Origin: Microbacterium sp. 18062
GTDB taxonomy: Bacteria; Actinomycetota; Actinomycetes; Actinomycetales; Microbacteriaceae
NCBI RefSeq assembly: GCF_902706225.1
Contig: NZ_CACSKB010000028.1
Span: forward strand, 1-52,776
Direction: 5' to 3'
DNA length: 52,776 nt
The notes under the pieces are model-generated. The model saw only the letters and a list, made by a program, of their open reading frames with translations, made no database searches and was not told the DNA's origin. Each line of letters opens with the position of its first letter. The stretch's first letter is position 1. The position numbers and the translations under genes are program-made. This document shows positions 21,027-30,117 of this stretch, piece by piece.

Positions 21027-22766
21027 TCAGGATTCGGTCAGCACGGAGACGTCCGAGTCCGTCCCCGCCGCGTCCGGTTCCGCGCGTCGGACCGCCGCGA
21101 TGCCGGCGCGGAGCTCGTGCACGATGCGGTCCTCGTCCCAGCCGAGGACCGGCGCAACGGTGCGGGTGACCTCCTCCGCCGCCCCGATCGCGCCGCCCGT
21201 GAAGGCGAGGCCGGTGCGGCGCAGGAGCAGGTCGGCGACGTGCACGACGTGCTCGGTGCGGGCGAGGTGGCGCAGCTCCGCGGTCGAGTAGGACGGCGCC
21301 GAGGCGAGCGGCGCGTCGGAGGGGTCCGCGGCGATGGCCTCGATCACCTCGGTGGCCCGGGTGCCGTATCGGTCGAGCAGTTCAGCGACCCGTGGGCGCG
21401 GCAGGTTCCGGCCGTTGTCGTCGAGCCACCGCATCCGGCGCCGTTCCGTCGTGGGGTACCCGACGCCGCCGCCGATCTGCACCCCGGCGGTGCTGCGCCG
21501 ACGCGGGCGTCCGAGCGCGGCCAGCACGCGGTCGGCGAGGTGCTCGGCGAGCGCCCGGAAGGTCGTCCACTTGCCGCCGACGAGGCTGAGGACGCGCACC
21601 GAGCCGTCCGAGCCCGCGAGCGGCGCGCCCTCGATCCGGTAGTCGCGCGAGACGAACCCGGGAGCCACATCGCCGTGCCCCGGCAGGGGCCGCACGCCCG
21701 CGAACCGGTAGACGATCTGATCGCGATCCACCGCGATGCCGGGGAACACGTGCCGCACGAGGTCGAAGAAGTAGTCGACCTCGGCCTCCGTGCACACGAT
21801 CTCGTCGTGCATGTCGTGCTCGAGGTCGGTCGTGCCGACGAGCACCCGCCCCTTGAGCGGGTAGATGAGCACGATGCGGCCGTCGCGGTGCTCGAAGAAG
21901 ATCTCGCGCCCTCCAGCGGCCTCCAGCAGCTCGGGGTTGTCGAGGACGATGTGCGATCCCTTCGTCCCGCCCATGTAGCGGGTCGGGTCGCCGAGGGCGG
22001 TGTTGGTGAGGTCGGTCCAGGGTCCGGAGGCGTTGACGACGACGGATGCGGTGAACTCGACCTGTTCGCCGCTCTCGGCGTCCTCGAGGACCACCCGGCC
22101 GTTCCGCGCCCCGACGGCTGCGACGTAGTTGATCGCGCGTGCCCGGTCGCCTCCGGCGGCGAGCCCGTCGTGCAGGACGTCGAGCGCCAGGCGTTCCGGG
22201 TCGTGCAGCGAGGCGTCCCAGTAGGACGCCGTGTAGCGCACGCCCGGGTTGAGCCGGGGCAGCGCCCGGAGCGATCGCGTGCGCCCGTGGAACGCGTGAC
22301 GCGCCACCCGGCCGCCGCCACGGGAGAAGGAGTCGTAGATGACCAGCCCGATCTTGATCAGGACGGCGCCGCGCTCCTTCGGGCGGCCCGCGCCATGGCG
22401 GAGGAACCGGAGGGGCGCGGAGAGGATGCCGGAGAAGGTCGAGAAGACGGGGATGGTCGTCTGCAGCGGACGCACGTAGTGCGGGGCGATGGCGAGGAGA
22501 CCGTTGCGCTCCACGACGGCCTCGCGCACGAGGCGGAACTCTCCGTTCTCGAGGTAGCGGATCCCGCCGTGGATCATGTGCGAACTCGCCGCCGACGCGC
22601 CGCCGACATAGTCGCCGCGATCCACGAGGGCCACGTCGACGCCCTGCATCGCGAGATCGCGGAACGTCGCGAGGCCGTTGATCCCCCCGCCGATCACGAG
22701 CACGTCCGCTCGGGGCCGGTCCGCCAGCTGCCGCCACGCCGTGCGGGCATCCGCATCCGTCGTCAT
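21027..22766 (-). CDS. glpD: Glycerol-3-phosphate dehydrogenase (aerobic, FAD)
   Basis: Oxidises sn-glycerol-3-phosphate to dihydroxyacetone phosphate at the membrane, handing electrons to quinone. The 579-residue protein has the FAD-binding motif [16 protein letters not shown] about 25 residues in, [17 protein letters not shown], then [44 protein letters not shown], and a C-terminal helical DAO_C domain. The ATG at 22766 has an AGGAGGAC Shine-Dalgarno just upstream; the open frame beyond it crosses the divergent promoter. It is divergent from a SorC-type regulator. Confidence 0.95.
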   Translation of the reverse strand: MTTDADARTAWRQLADRPRADVLVIGGGINGLATFRDLAMQGVDVALVDRGDYVGGASAASSHMIHGGIRYLENGEFRLVREAVVERNGLLAIAPHYVRPLQTTIPVFSTFSGILSAPLRFLRHGAGRPKERGAVLIKIGLVIYDSFSRGGGRVARHAFHGRTRSLRALPRLNPGVRYTASYWDASLHDPERLALDVLHDGLAAGGDRARAINYVAAVGARNGRVVLEDAESGEQVEFTASVVVNASGPWTDLTNTALGDPTRYMGGTKGSHIVLDNPELLEAAGGREIFFEHRDGRIVLIYPLKGRVLVGTTDLEHDMHDEIVCTEAEVDYFFDLVRHVFPGIAVDRDQIVYRFAGVRPLPGHGDVAPGFVSRDYRIEGAPLAGSDGSVRVLSLVGGKWTTFRALAEHLADRVLAALGRPRRRSTAGVQIGGGVGYPTTERRRMRWLDDNGRNLPRPRVAELLDRYGTRATEVIEAIAADPSDAPLASAPSYSTAELRHLARTEHVVHVADLLLRRTGLAFTGGAIGAAEEVTRTVAPVLGWDEDRIVHELRAGIAAVRRAEPDAAGTDSDVSVLTES

Positions 22767-22807
22767 GCTCGTCCTCCTCCGCGACGTCGGGCCCGCCGCT
22801 GTGTCCA

Positions 22808-22823
22808 TCGTGACGAGCGTCAC
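22808..22823. promoter_or_regulatory. CRP/GlxR-like site upstream of glpD
   Basis: CGTGACGAGCGTCACA fits the TGTGA-N6-TCACA consensus at nine of ten fixed positions. It sits about 40 bases before the glpD start, in the region shared with the divergent regulator gene. A cyclic-AMP-type regulator would link glycerol use to carbon status. Confidence 0.5.
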
Positions 22824-22840
22824 ACATCGTTGCAATCCGG

Positions 22841-22854
22841 TTGCACGAACGTGC
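22841..22854. promoter_or_regulatory. Palindromic operator next to the SorC-type regulator start
   Basis: TGCACGAACGTGCA is a perfect inverted repeat overlapping the -10-like CACACT (22853-22858) of the regulator gene, and two direct copies of GTTGCA (22828-22833 and 22839-22844) lie beside it. The position suggests autoregulation by the SorC-type protein and control of glpD. Confidence 0.5.
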
Positions 22855-22865
22855 ACACTGGGGGC

Positions 22866-23831
22866 GTGCCCGACGACCTCCGACGGCAGAGCGAGCTCGC
22901 CCTCGCCGCCGCCACCGCCCACTATCTGCGCGGCGAGACCATGGAGTCGATCGGCGGGCGGCTGGGCGTCTCGCGCTCGACCGTCTCACGGCTGCTCAAG
23001 CACGCGCGCGAGCGCGGGCTGGTGGAGATCCGGGTGCGCTCGCCACTCGACGCGCCTCGCATGCTGGCCGATGCGCTGCGGACGCGATACCGGATCACCG
23101 CGCACACCGCGCCGGTCCGCGAGGACGCCGGCGAGGTGGAGCGGCTCGACATCGTCGCCGCGACCGCGGCGGCGGTGCTCGGGGCGCACGTCGGCTCGCA
23201 CATGACGGTCGGGGTGGCCTGGGGGTCGACGATCGCGGCGGTCAGCCGCCGACTCGAGCCGAAGCCCACGACCGGAACGCGATTCGTGCAGCTCAACGGA
23301 TCGGGCAACACCCGCACCACCGGCCTCGGCTACGCCAGCGAGATCCTCCGCCGGTTCGGGCATGCGTTCACCGCGCAGGTGCAGCAGTTCCCGGTTCCGG
23401 CGTTCTTCGACGCCCCCGCGACCAAGACCGCGCTCTGGCGCGAGCGCAGCATGCGCCGCATCCTCGACGCCCAGGCGGCAATGGACGCCGTGGTCTTCAG
23501 CGTCGGCGCCAGCGGGTCGTCGGTGCCCAGCCACGTGTACGCCGGCGGGTACCTGGAGCGCGCGGACCTGGCCGAGCTCGAGCGCGAGCGGGTCGTCGGC
23601 GACGTCGCGACCGTCTTCTACCGCGCCGACGGCTCGAGCGCGGACATCGCCCTGAACGCCCGCGCGACGGGCCCGGCACTGGCCGACCTCGCCCGTGTGC
23701 GGCGTCGCATCTGCATCGTCTCGGGCGAGGGAAAGCTCGCGAGCGTCCGGGGCGCTCTCGCCGCGGGCCTGGTCACCGACCTCGTGATCGACGAGCCGTC
23801 GGCCCGCGCCCTCGCCGAGGACGACACCTGA
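22866..23831 (+). CDS. SorC/DeoR-type sugar-binding transcriptional regulator
   Basis: The 321-residue regulator has an N-terminal helix-turn-helix (TMESIGGRLGVSRSTVSRLL, residues 24-43) and a C-terminal SorC sugar-phosphate-binding domain (VGVAWGSTIAAV, VFSVGASG, late CIVSGEGKLASVRGAL). The GTG at 22866 is seven bases after CACACT, a weak leaderless -10. It is divergent from glpD, so glycerol-3-phosphate or dihydroxyacetone phosphate is a plausible effector; that is inferred from context only. The glp regulator in many bacteria is DeoR-type GlpR, so a SorC type here is a variation. Confidence 0.9.
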   Translation: MPDDLRRQSELALAAATAHYLRGETMESIGGRLGVSRSTVSRLLKHARERGLVEIRVRSPLDAPRMLADALRTRYRITAHTAPVREDAGEVERLDIVAATAAAVLGAHVGSHMTVGVAWGSTIAAVSRRLEPKPTTGTRFVQLNGSGNTRTTGLGYASEILRRFGHAFTAQVQQFPVPAFFDAPATKTALWRERSMRRILDAQAAMDAVVFSVGASGSSVPSHVYAGGYLERADLAELERERVVGDVATVFYRADGSSADIALNARATGPALADLARVRRRICIVSGEGKLASVRGALAAGLVTDLVIDEPSARALAEDDT

Positions 23832-23889
23832 GAGCACCCGCTGCGTGTCATTGCGAGACGGGGAATGATCCACGGCCCCGGGGGTTGAG

Positions 23890-23895
23890 TACACT
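23890..23895 (+). promoter_or_regulatory. -10 element of the riboflavin operon promoter
   Basis: TACACT lies about 20 bases before the first helix of the FMN riboswitch; predicted start near 23902. No clear -35. Confidence 0.4.
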
Positions 23896-23911
23896 CGGAA
23901 CACGTAACGTG

Positions 23912-24062
23912 CTCCGGGGTCGGTGAGAATCCGAACCGGCGGTGACAGTCCGCGAGCGTCTCGGGTCCTGCGGGACCGGAGGTGCCGATCCGGTGGAATT
24001 CCGGGACCGACGGTGATGCGACATCTCGATGTCGCGAGTCCGGATGGGAGGCAGCACGCGCG
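23912..24062 (+). ncRNA. FMN riboswitch (RFN element)
   Basis: The leader of the rib operon carries the conserved RFN segments in order: GGGGTCGGTGAGAATCCG, ACCGGCGGTGACAGTCCGCG, a variable arm, GATCCGGTGGAATTCCGG, ACCGACGGT, a further variable arm, and the closing AGTCCGGATGGGAGGCAG. FMN binding should lower expression of ribD-ribE-ribBA-ribH. About 60 bases separate it from the ribD start; a GC-rich segment there could sequester the GGGAGAG ribosome site, so translational control is more likely than termination since no U-tract is visible. Confidence 0.95.
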
Positions 24063-24123
24063 ATACGGCGCCGTCGTACCGCGCGCCGTTCCCTTCCCCG
24101 GAGCCCACCGGCGGGAGAGACGG

Positions 24124-25206
24124 ATGACGGTCAGCGACAGGGAGCGCGACGCGATGGCTCGCGCGCTCGGGCTCGCGCGTCGAGGCCCCGCGGGCGTCAA
24201 CCCGCAGGTCGGCGCGGTCCTGCTCTCCCCCGACGGCGCGATCCTCGCCGAGGGGTGGCACCACGGCGCCGGCACCGCGCACGCCGAGGTCGACGCCCTG
24301 TCGCACCTCGCCCCGGGCGCCGCACGCGGCGCGACGGCCGTCGTCACCCTCGAGCCCTGCAACCACACCGGCCGCACCGGCCCCTGCGCGGGCGCACTCC
24401 TCGAAGCGGGCGTGGCGCGCGTGATCTACGCACTCCCGGACCCCACCCCGGTCGCGCGCGGCGGCGGCGAACGTCTCCGGGCCGCGGGGGTCGACGTGGA
24501 ATCCGGCGTGCTCGCCGACGAGGCCCGCGAGCTGCTCTCCGACTGGACCGCCGTGCAGCGACTGGGTCGCCCGCACGTCACGGTCAAGTGGGCGCAGTCG
24601 CTCGACGGACGCGCCGCGGCCGCCGACGGCACGAGCCGGTGGATCACCGGTCCGGCCGCCCGCGCGGACGTGCACCGCCGTCGCGCCGAGGCCGACGCGA
24701 TCGTCGTCGGCATCGGCACGGTCCTCGCCGACGACCCGGCACTGACCGCACGCCGGGAGGACGGCACCCTCTACGACCGGCAGCCGCTGCCGATCGTCCT
24801 CGGCGACCGCAGCATCCCCGAGGACGCCGCTCTCCACCGCCACCCTCGCGGATTCCTCCACCGCAGCGGCGCCAACCTGTTCGGCGAGCACCACGGCGAC
24901 GACCCGGCGGACTCCGTGCTCGAAGAGCTGCGCCGGTTCGGCGTGCACCGGATCTTCGTCGAGGGCGGGCCGACGATCGCGAGCGCCTTCCTGCGCGCGG
25001 GCCTCGGCGACGAGATCCTCGCGTACGTCGCCCCGACCCTGATCGGCTACGGACCGGACGGCAGCGACCATCCCGCGCTCCGGATGGTCGGCGTGTCCAC
25101 CATCGACGAGCAGCGCCGGCTCGAGATCGCCGACCTCCGCCGCCTCGGCGACGACCTTCTGATCGTCGCGCGCCCCGCATCCGCCTCGAACGAAGGAGAC
25201 CACTGA
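24124..25206 (+). CDS. ribD: Bifunctional riboflavin deaminase/reductase
   Basis: Carries out the second and third steps of riboflavin synthesis: deamination of diaminohydroxyphosphoribosylaminopyrimidine and NADPH reduction of the ribose chain. Residues 1-145 form the deaminase with zinc ligands in HAEVDAL and LEPCNHTGRTGPC; residues about 150-360 form the reductase (VTVKWAQSLDGR, ADAIVVGIGTVLADDP, FVEGGPTIASAF). ATG at 24124 follows GGGAGAG by six bases. The stop overlaps the next gene's start by one base. Confidence 0.95.
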   Translation: MTVSDRERDAMARALGLARRGPAGVNPQVGAVLLSPDGAILAEGWHHGAGTAHAEVDALSHLAPGAARGATAVVTLEPCNHTGRTGPCAGALLEAGVARVIYALPDPTPVARGGGERLRAAGVDVESGVLADEARELLSDWTAVQRLGRPHVTVKWAQSLDGRAAAADGTSRWITGPAARADVHRRRAEADAIVVGIGTVLADDPALTARREDGTLYDRQPLPIVLGDRSIPEDAALHRHPRGFLHRSGANLFGEHHGDDPADSVLEELRRFGVHRIFVEGGPTIASAFLRAGLGDEILAYVAPTLIGYGPDGSDHPALRMVGVSTIDEQRRLEIADLRRLGDDLLIVARPASASNEGDH

Positions 25207-25865
25207 TGTTCACCGGCATCATCGAGGAGATCGGCACCGTCACCCGCGTCGAGCCGTCGGGAGACGGGGTGCGCCTCACCGTGCAGGCGCCGCTCGCCGT
25301 CTCCGACGCCGGCCACGGCGACTCGATCTCCATCTCGGGAGTGTGCCTGACCGTCGTCGACCAGGGCACCGACTGGTTCACAGCCGACGTCATGCGGCAG
25401 ACGCTCGAGGTCACCGCCGTGCGCGCGGTCGCCGAGGGCACCGCCGTCAATGTCGAACGGGCGACCGCCGCCCACGGCCGCCTCGGCGGCCACATCGTGC
25501 AGGGCCACGTCGACGGCACGGGCCGGGTCCTGGACGTCCGCCCGGGCGCCCAGTGGCAGGTCGTGCGGATCTCCCTCCCGGCCGACCTCGCCCCGCTCGT
25601 GGTCGACAAGGGATCGATCGCGGTCGACGGCGTCTCGCTCACGGTCAGCGCCGTCAGCGACGCGGATGCCGCCGAGCCGTGGTTCGAGATCTCCCTCATC
25701 CCCGAGACGCTCGCGGCGACGACCCTCGGCTCCCGCGCCGCCGCCGACGTCGTGAACCTCGAGACCGACGTCCTCGCCCGCCACGTGCAGCGGCTCCTGT
25801 CCTTCTCCCCCGCGTCGGCGTCGCCCGGCGTGCCCCGCATCACGAACGAAGGGGGCTCCCGATGA
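25206..25865 (+). CDS. ribE: Riboflavin synthase alpha subunit
   Basis: Dismutates two 6,7-dimethyl-8-ribityllumazine to riboflavin. The 219-residue protein starts [12 protein letters not shown] and has two lumazine-binding repeats: [13 protein letters not shown] with [12 protein letters not shown], then [13 protein letters not shown] and the end HVQRLL. Start codon shares a base with the ribD stop; the stop overlaps ribBA by ATGA. In naming schemes where the synthase is called RibC in Bacillus-type organisms, this would carry that symbol. Confidence 0.96.
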   Translation: MFTGIIEEIGTVTRVEPSGDGVRLTVQAPLAVSDAGHGDSISISGVCLTVVDQGTDWFTADVMRQTLEVTAVRAVAEGTAVNVERATAAHGRLGGHIVQGHVDGTGRVLDVRPGAQWQVVRISLPADLAPLVVDKGSIAVDGVSLTVSAVSDADAAEPWFEISLIPETLAATTLGSRAAADVVNLETDVLARHVQRLLSFSPASASPGVPRITNEGGSR

Positions 25866-27136
25866 GCCTTTCGCCCATCCCGGTCGCGCTCGAGGCGCTG
25901 CGCGCCGGCAAGCCCGTCATCGTCGCCGACGACGAGAACCGCGAGAACGAGGGAGACGTCGTCCTCTCCGCACAGATGGCGACCCCGGAGTGGATCGCCT
26001 GGACCGTGCGCCACTCGAGCGGGTTCATCTGCGCGCCCATGCCCGCCGACTGGGCCGACCGGCTCGATCTGCCCCCCATGGTCGAGGTGAACGAAGACGC
26101 CCGCGGCACCGCCTACACGGTGAGCGTGGACGCGGCCGACCGCATCACGACCGGCATCAGCGCGGCCGACCGCTCGCACACCCTGAACGTGCTGGCGAAC
26201 CCGGAGTCCACGCCCACCAGCGTCATCCGGCCCGGGCACGTCCTGCCGCTGCGCGCGGTCGACGGCGGCGTCCGCGAGCGGGGCGGCCACACCGAGGCGG
26301 CCGTCGAGCTGACACGACTGGCGGGACTGGCCCCGGTCGGTGCGATCGCCGAGATCGTCGCCGAGGACGGGAGCATGATGCGATTGCCCGGACTCCTCGA
26401 GCTCGGCGCCCGCGACGAGATCCCCGTCATCACCATCGAGCAGCTCGTCGCCCATCTCGACGAGATCGACCCGCGCGACGAGGCGCCGCAGCCGGCGCAC
26501 CGCCGGCGGGTGAGCCTGCGCGCCGAGGCCACCGTGACCACCTCGCACGGGGAGTTCCGCTTCCTCGCGTACAAGGACCGGGTCACCGGCACCGACCACC
26601 TCGCCGTCGTCTCCGGCGAGGTCGCCGACGCACCGCTCGTGCGCGTGCACTCGGAGTGCCTCACCGGCGAGGCCTTCGGGTCGCTCAAGTGCGAGTGCGG
26701 TCCGCAGCTCGACGCCGCCCTCGACGCGATCGAGCAGGATGGCGGCATCGTCGTCTACATGCGCGGGCACGAGGGTCGCGGCATCGGCCTCATCAACAAG
26801 CTGCGCGCCTACAACCTGCAGGAGCGCGGTCTCGACACGGTCGATGCGAACCTCGCCCTGGGTCTGCCCGCCGACGCCCGCGACTACGCCGCGGCAGCCG
26901 GCATCCTCGCCGATCTCGGCGTCGAGAGGGTGCGCCTGCTGACCAACAACACCGACAAGGTCTCGCAGCTGCGGACTCTCGGGCTCGACGTCGTCGAGCA
27001 GGTCCCGCTGCTGGTCGGCGTCGGTCCCAACAACCACCAGTACCTCGCCACGAAGCGCGACCGGATGGGCCACCTCATCGCGGACGACGACCTGGCCGAC
27101 GCGCTCGCGCAGATGAAGGAGGCCACGGGCCAATGA
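25862..27136 (+). CDS. ribBA: Bifunctional DHBP synthase / GTP cyclohydrolase II
   Basis: Supplies both starting branches of riboflavin synthesis. Residues 1-205 are the dihydroxybutanone phosphate synthase ([29 protein letters not shown]); residues about 215-424 are GTP cyclohydrolase II with zinc cysteines in [18 protein letters not shown] and the [10 protein letters not shown] and RLLTNNTDK segments. 424 residues is the normal size for the fusion. It overlaps both neighbours by ATGA, so the operon is tightly coupled. Confidence 0.97.
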   Translation: MSLSPIPVALEALRAGKPVIVADDENRENEGDVVLSAQMATPEWIAWTVRHSSGFICAPMPADWADRLDLPPMVEVNEDARGTAYTVSVDAADRITTGISAADRSHTLNVLANPESTPTSVIRPGHVLPLRAVDGGVRERGGHTEAAVELTRLAGLAPVGAIAEIVAEDGSMMRLPGLLELGARDEIPVITIEQLVAHLDEIDPRDEAPQPAHRRRVSLRAEATVTTSHGEFRFLAYKDRVTGTDHLAVVSGEVADAPLVRVHSECLTGEAFGSLKCECGPQLDAALDAIEQDGGIVVYMRGHEGRGIGLINKLRAYNLQERGLDTVDANLALGLPADARDYAAAAGILADLGVERVRLLTNNTDKVSQLRTLGLDVVEQVPLLVGVGPNNHQYLATKRDRMGHLIADDDLADALAQMKEATGQ

Positions 27137-27606
27137 GCGGACACGGAGCACCCCGTACCGAGATCGTGGAGGCGGCGGACCTGCGGGTCGTCGTCGTCGC
27201 GGGATCCTGGCACGACGTCATCACCGACGGCCTGATCGCGGGCGCCGAGCGCGTGCTCGCCGCATCCGGGGCCGACTACCGCGTCGTGCGGGTGCCGGGC
27301 TCGTTCGAGCTGCCGGTGACGACGAAGGCCGCCCTCGACGCGGGCGCGGACGCGGTCGTGGCACTCGGCGTCATCATCCGCGGGGGCACCCCGCACTTCG
27401 AGTACGTCTCCTCCGCAGCGACCGACGGCCTCACGCGCGTCGCGATCGACACGGGCAAGCCCGTCGGCTTCGGGGTGCTGACCCTCGACGACGAGAAGCA
27501 GGGCCTCGACCGGGCCGGCCTCCCGGACTCGAGCGAGGACAAGGGCGCGGAGGCAGCCGACGCCGCCCTCCGCACGGCCCTGCTCCTGCGCGACTTCCGC
27601 ATCTGA
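27133..27606 (+). CDS. ribH: Lumazine synthase
   Basis: Condenses dihydroxybutanone phosphate with the ribitylaminopyrimidine to lumazine. The 157-residue protein has [34 protein letters not shown] with the catalytic histidine region, and [15 protein letters not shown] (the family more often has TxxxxEQA). It ends with a short tail after [10 protein letters not shown]. Last gene of the rib operon, followed by a hairpin. Confidence 0.96.
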   Translation: MSGHGAPRTEIVEAADLRVVVVAGSWHDVITDGLIAGAERVLAASGADYRVVRVPGSFELPVTTKAALDAGADAVVALGVIIRGGTPHFEYVSSAATDGLTRVAIDTGKPVGFGVLTLDDEKQGLDRAGLPDSSEDKGAEAADAALRTALLLRDFRI

Positions 27607-27618
27607 GCCCGCCCCCCG

Positions 27619-27648
27619 GCCCGCAGCAGACCCCGAGGCTCTGCGGGC
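27619..27648 (+). terminator. Hairpin after ribH
   Basis: GCCCGCAG and CTGCGGGC pair around a 14-base loop, 12 bases after the ribH stop; no U-tract follows. Probable terminator or 3' stabiliser of the rib mRNA. Confidence 0.45.
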
Positions 27649-27724
27649 GCGGAGCTGTGACCGGGACGGCCCCGCGGCCCAGGGCGGGTGCTTGCGCTCG
27701 CGCTACCTTCAGTACGGCATAAGG

Positions 27725-27730
27725 TACGCT
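27725..27730 (+). promoter_or_regulatory. Leaderless -10 element of the small membrane protein gene
   Basis: TACGCT six bases before the ATG at 27737; no Shine-Dalgarno. Confidence 0.5.
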
Positions 27731-27736
27731 CGGGAC

Positions 27737-28090
27737 ATGGAGATCCTGCGTCACCTCGTCGTCCTCGTCCACCTCGTAGGCTTCGCCGTGCTGTTCGGCG
27801 CGTGGGCGGTCGAGGCGGTGAGCCGCCGCATCCGGGTCACGCGGCTGATGAGCATCGGCATGGTGATCGCCGCGGTCACGGGGCTGGCGCTCGCGGCGCC
27901 GTGGGGCGTCGAGTACGACCTGAACTACGTGAAGATCGGCGTGAAGCTCGGCGTTCTCCTCGCGATCGGCGCGGCCCTCGGCATCGGCTCCGCCCGTCAG
28001 CGCCGCACCGGCGGCCTCCCGCCCGCGCTCTTCTGGCTGATCGGCACCCTCACCCTCGCGAACGCCGCGATCGCCGTGCTCTGGCGCTGA
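27737..28090 (+). CDS. Small membrane protein, unknown function
   Basis: A 117-residue protein with four predicted hydrophobic helices: HLVVLVHLVGFAVLFGAWAV at the N terminus, SIGMVIAAVTGLALAA, VKIGVKLGVLLAIGAALGIG, and WLIGTLTLANAAIAVLW at the C terminus. Such four-helix proteins of this size are common and conserved in actinomycetes as uncharacterised integral membrane proteins. ATG at 27737 is favoured over an in-frame TTG at 27692 because the upstream codons include the -10. No partner gene is close: the rib operon ends 130 bases before and the MFS gene starts 285 bases after. Confidence 0.85.
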   Translation: MEILRHLVVLVHLVGFAVLFGAWAVEAVSRRIRVTRLMSIGMVIAAVTGLALAAPWGVEYDLNYVKIGVKLGVLLAIGAALGIGSARQRRTGGLPPALFWLIGTLTLANAAIAVLWR

Positions 28091-28223
28091 CCACAGGCAG
28101 GCATAGGCGCTGAGCTCGGGCCCCACGGGCACTGGCCGGACACCGCACCCGCCGACCGCGCGGCCCGGACACCGCACGACCGCACGACGGAGCGATCCGG
28201 GGCGCCGACGGCCGACGTCCGGG

Positions 28224-28229
28224 TAGACT
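28224..28229 (+). promoter_or_regulatory. -10 element of the MFS transporter gene
   Basis: TAGACT in the 285-base gap before the transporter; predicted start near 28236, giving a 5' leader of about 140 bases. Confidence 0.4.
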
Positions 28230-28237
28230 GAGCGATT

Positions 28238-28263
28238 GCGTGTCGGCTCCCGCGTCGACACGC
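28238..28263 (+). promoter_or_regulatory. Hairpin at the 5' end of the MFS leader
   Basis: GCGTGTCG and CGACACGC pair perfectly around a ten-base loop right at the predicted transcript start. It could be an operator palindrome on DNA or an RNA stabiliser. The rest of the leader to 28375 is C-rich and has no good Shine-Dalgarno; no known riboswitch was recognised. Confidence 0.4.
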
Positions 28264-28375
28264 ACCGGTGACCCAGCGACGTGACGCCCGCTGCATCACC
28301 CCTGCCCCGGACGCCCATCGCACCGGCGCGTCCCACGAGGACGTCCTTCCTCCCCTCTGCGACAGGCCCCCTTCC

Positions 28376-29839
28376 ATGTCTTCCGCCACCACCGCCAAGC
28401 CGGTGAACTCACGCGGCCGCGTCATCACCGCGAGCCTCGTGGGCACCACGATCGAGTTCTACGACTTCTACGCGTACGCGACGGCCGCCGTCCTCGTCTT
28501 CCCCACGCTCTTCTTCCCGACCGGCGACGACACGACCTCGCTGCTCGCCTCGTTCGCGGTCTTCGGCGCCGCGATGATCGCCCGCCCCATCGGCGCGGTC
28601 GTCTTCGGGCACTTCGGAGACCGGTTCGGCCGAAAGGCGACCCTCGTCGCGTCGCTGCTGACGATGGGCGTCGCCACGTTCCTGATCGGCTGCCTCCCGA
28701 CCTACCAGGCCATCGGATGGTGGGCCGCGCTCCTGCTGCTCGTACTGCGCCTCTCACAGGGCTTCGCACTCGGCGGCGAGTGGTCGGGGGCGGCTCTCAT
28801 CGCCACCGAGAACGCCCCGAAGGGCAAGCGCGCCTGGTACGGCACGTTCCCGCAGCTCGGCGCCCCGATCGGCTTCATCATCGCCAACACGGTGTTCCTC
28901 GTCATCAACTTCGCGCTGCCGCACGCCGACGGCACGGCGCAGCGCTCGGAGGAGTTCCTGGCATGGGGATGGCGGGTGCCGTTCCTCTTCTCCGCGGTCA
29001 TGGTGATCATCGGCCTGTGGGTACGCCTGAAGCTCGTCGAGTCCGACACGTTCGTGAAGGCGGAGAAGACCGGAGCCATCCGCAAGTTCCCCCTCGGCGA
29101 GGTCATCCGCCGCCACTGGTGGCAGCTGATCCTCGGCACGTTCATCATGCTGGCGACCTACGTGCTGTTCTACCTGATGACGAACTTCACGCTGACCTAC
29201 GGCACGAAGGCGGGCCTCGAGACGGCGACCGCCGCCGCGCAGCAAGCAGCCGAGACCGCCGGCGAGACGTTCGACGCGTCCGCGTTCGCGGCGACCTACC
29301 TGCCCGGACTCGGATACGGCTACATCGACTTCGTCATCATGCAGATCATCGGGGTCGTCTTCTTCGGCATCTTCACGCTGCTGTCGGGTCCCATCGCCGA
29401 CGCAATCGGACGGCGGCGCCTGCTGATCTGGGTGACCGCCGGCATCGCGGTTTTCGGGCTCACGTTCAACCTGTTCCTGCTGCCGCACACCGACCCGTTG
29501 TTCACCGGCGCGCTCACCCAGGCGTTCCTGGTCTTCGGCTTCATGCTGATGGGCGCGACGTTCGGGCCGATGGGAGCGCTCCTGCCCGAGCTCTTCCCGA
29601 CGAACGTGCGCTACACCGGCTCGGCGATCTCCTACAACGTGTCGTCGATCCTCGGCGCCGCGGTCGCTCCCTCCATCGCCCTGGGCCTGTGGGCCGCGGC
29701 CGGCGGCGAACCCTGGCTCGTCGGCCTGTACCTGTCGGGGGCCGCCGTGCTGACCCTCATCGCGCTGATCCTGTCGAAGGAGACCAAGGACGTCGACTAC
29801 GACGCCAACCTCGGACTCGGCGAGACCGGCTCGCTCTAG
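28376..29839 (+). CDS. MFS transporter, metabolite:proton symporter family
   Basis: A 487-residue member of the major facilitator superfamily, of the type that includes shikimate, proline/betaine and alpha-ketoglutarate symporters. The N terminus has GTTIEFYDFYAYATAA, followed by ARPIGAVVFGHFGDRFGRK (loop 2-3 motif), LRLSQGFALGGEWSGA in helix 4, and GPIADAIGRRRLL in the second half. About 12 helices. A loop of some 45 residues after helix 7 is Ala/Thr-rich (TATAAAQQAAETAGETFD) and longer than usual. Substrate cannot be read from sequence. The ATG is preceded only by a poor ACAGG. Confidence 0.9.
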   Translation: MSSATTAKPVNSRGRVITASLVGTTIEFYDFYAYATAAVLVFPTLFFPTGDDTTSLLASFAVFGAAMIARPIGAVVFGHFGDRFGRKATLVASLLTMGVATFLIGCLPTYQAIGWWAALLLLVLRLSQGFALGGEWSGAALIATENAPKGKRAWYGTFPQLGAPIGFIIANTVFLVINFALPHADGTAQRSEEFLAWGWRVPFLFSAVMVIIGLWVRLKLVESDTFVKAEKTGAIRKFPLGEVIRRHWWQLILGTFIMLATYVLFYLMTNFTLTYGTKAGLETATAAAQQAAETAGETFDASAFAATYLPGLGYGYIDFVIMQIIGVVFFGIFTLLSGPIADAIGRRRLLIWVTAGIAVFGLTFNLFLLPHTDPLFTGALTQAFLVFGFMLMGATFGPMGALLPELFPTNVRYTGSAISYNVSSILGAAVAPSIALGLWAAAGGEPWLVGLYLSGAAVLTLIALILSKETKDVDYDANLGLGETGSL

Positions 29840-29850
29840 GACGCCGCACG

Positions 29851-29893
29851 AAGGCGGATGCTGCGCGGCACTGTGCTGCGCAGCATCCGCCTT
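29851..29893 (+). terminator. Strong hairpin after the MFS gene
   Basis: AAGGCGGATGCTGCGC pairs perfectly with its complement at 29878-29893 (16-base-pair stem, 11-base loop) 12 bases after the stop. No U-tract, but stem strength suggests termination or 3' end protection. Confidence 0.65.
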
Positions 29894-29933
29894 CCGCGTT
29901 CCCGGGGCGACTGCGGCCGGTGTCGGCGCTGGT

Positions 29934-30000
29934 GCTGCCCTCGGGGCCGGCCCCGGGCCCGGGCCTGCGCCCGACCTGACGCTGCCGTCGGGGCCGGCCC
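29934..30000. repeat. Direct repeat in an extremely GC-rich intergenic block
   Basis: GCTGCCCTCGGGGCCGGCCC (29934-29953) recurs as GCTGCCGTCGGGGCCGGCCC (29981-30000), 19 of 20 identical. The block 29930-30030 is almost entirely G and C with GGCC/GGGCCC palindromes. No gene is supported in the gap 29840-30194; it holds this block, a hairpin at each side and the promoter of the next gene. Confidence 0.6.
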
Positions 30001-30030
30001 GGCTCCGGCTCCGGGCCCGCGCCCGGGCCG

Positions 30031-30098
30031 CGAGACTGCACGTGCGCGCCGAGACAGTGGGTGAACCCCGCTGTCTCGGCGGCCAGATACTGTCTCGC
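30031..30098. repeat. Nested inverted repeat (same family as after sdhB)
   Basis: Inner arms GCCGAGACAG (30048-30057) and CTGTCTCGGC (30071-30080) are perfect; outer arms CGAGACTGCA and TACTGTCTCG are imperfect. The order of words (CGAGACTGCA, then GCGCCGAGAC, then GTCTCGGC, then GTCTCG) matches the element at 12292-12358. Confidence 0.7.
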
Positions 30099-30117
30099 GG
30101 GTCAGGGCAGCGGAGCG

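Noticed and set aside
20973..22865. Long plus-strand frame upstream of the SorC-type regulator
   Set aside because: Antisense of glpD; the regulator starts at GTG 22866 with a normal HTH N terminus.
23912..24062. Possible TPP or cobalamin riboswitch before ribD
   Set aside because: The conserved words are those of the RFN element and the genes are riboflavin synthesis.
29930..30030. Coding frames in the GC-rich block
   Set aside because: The frames are short, low complexity and lack start signals; the block is a repeat.
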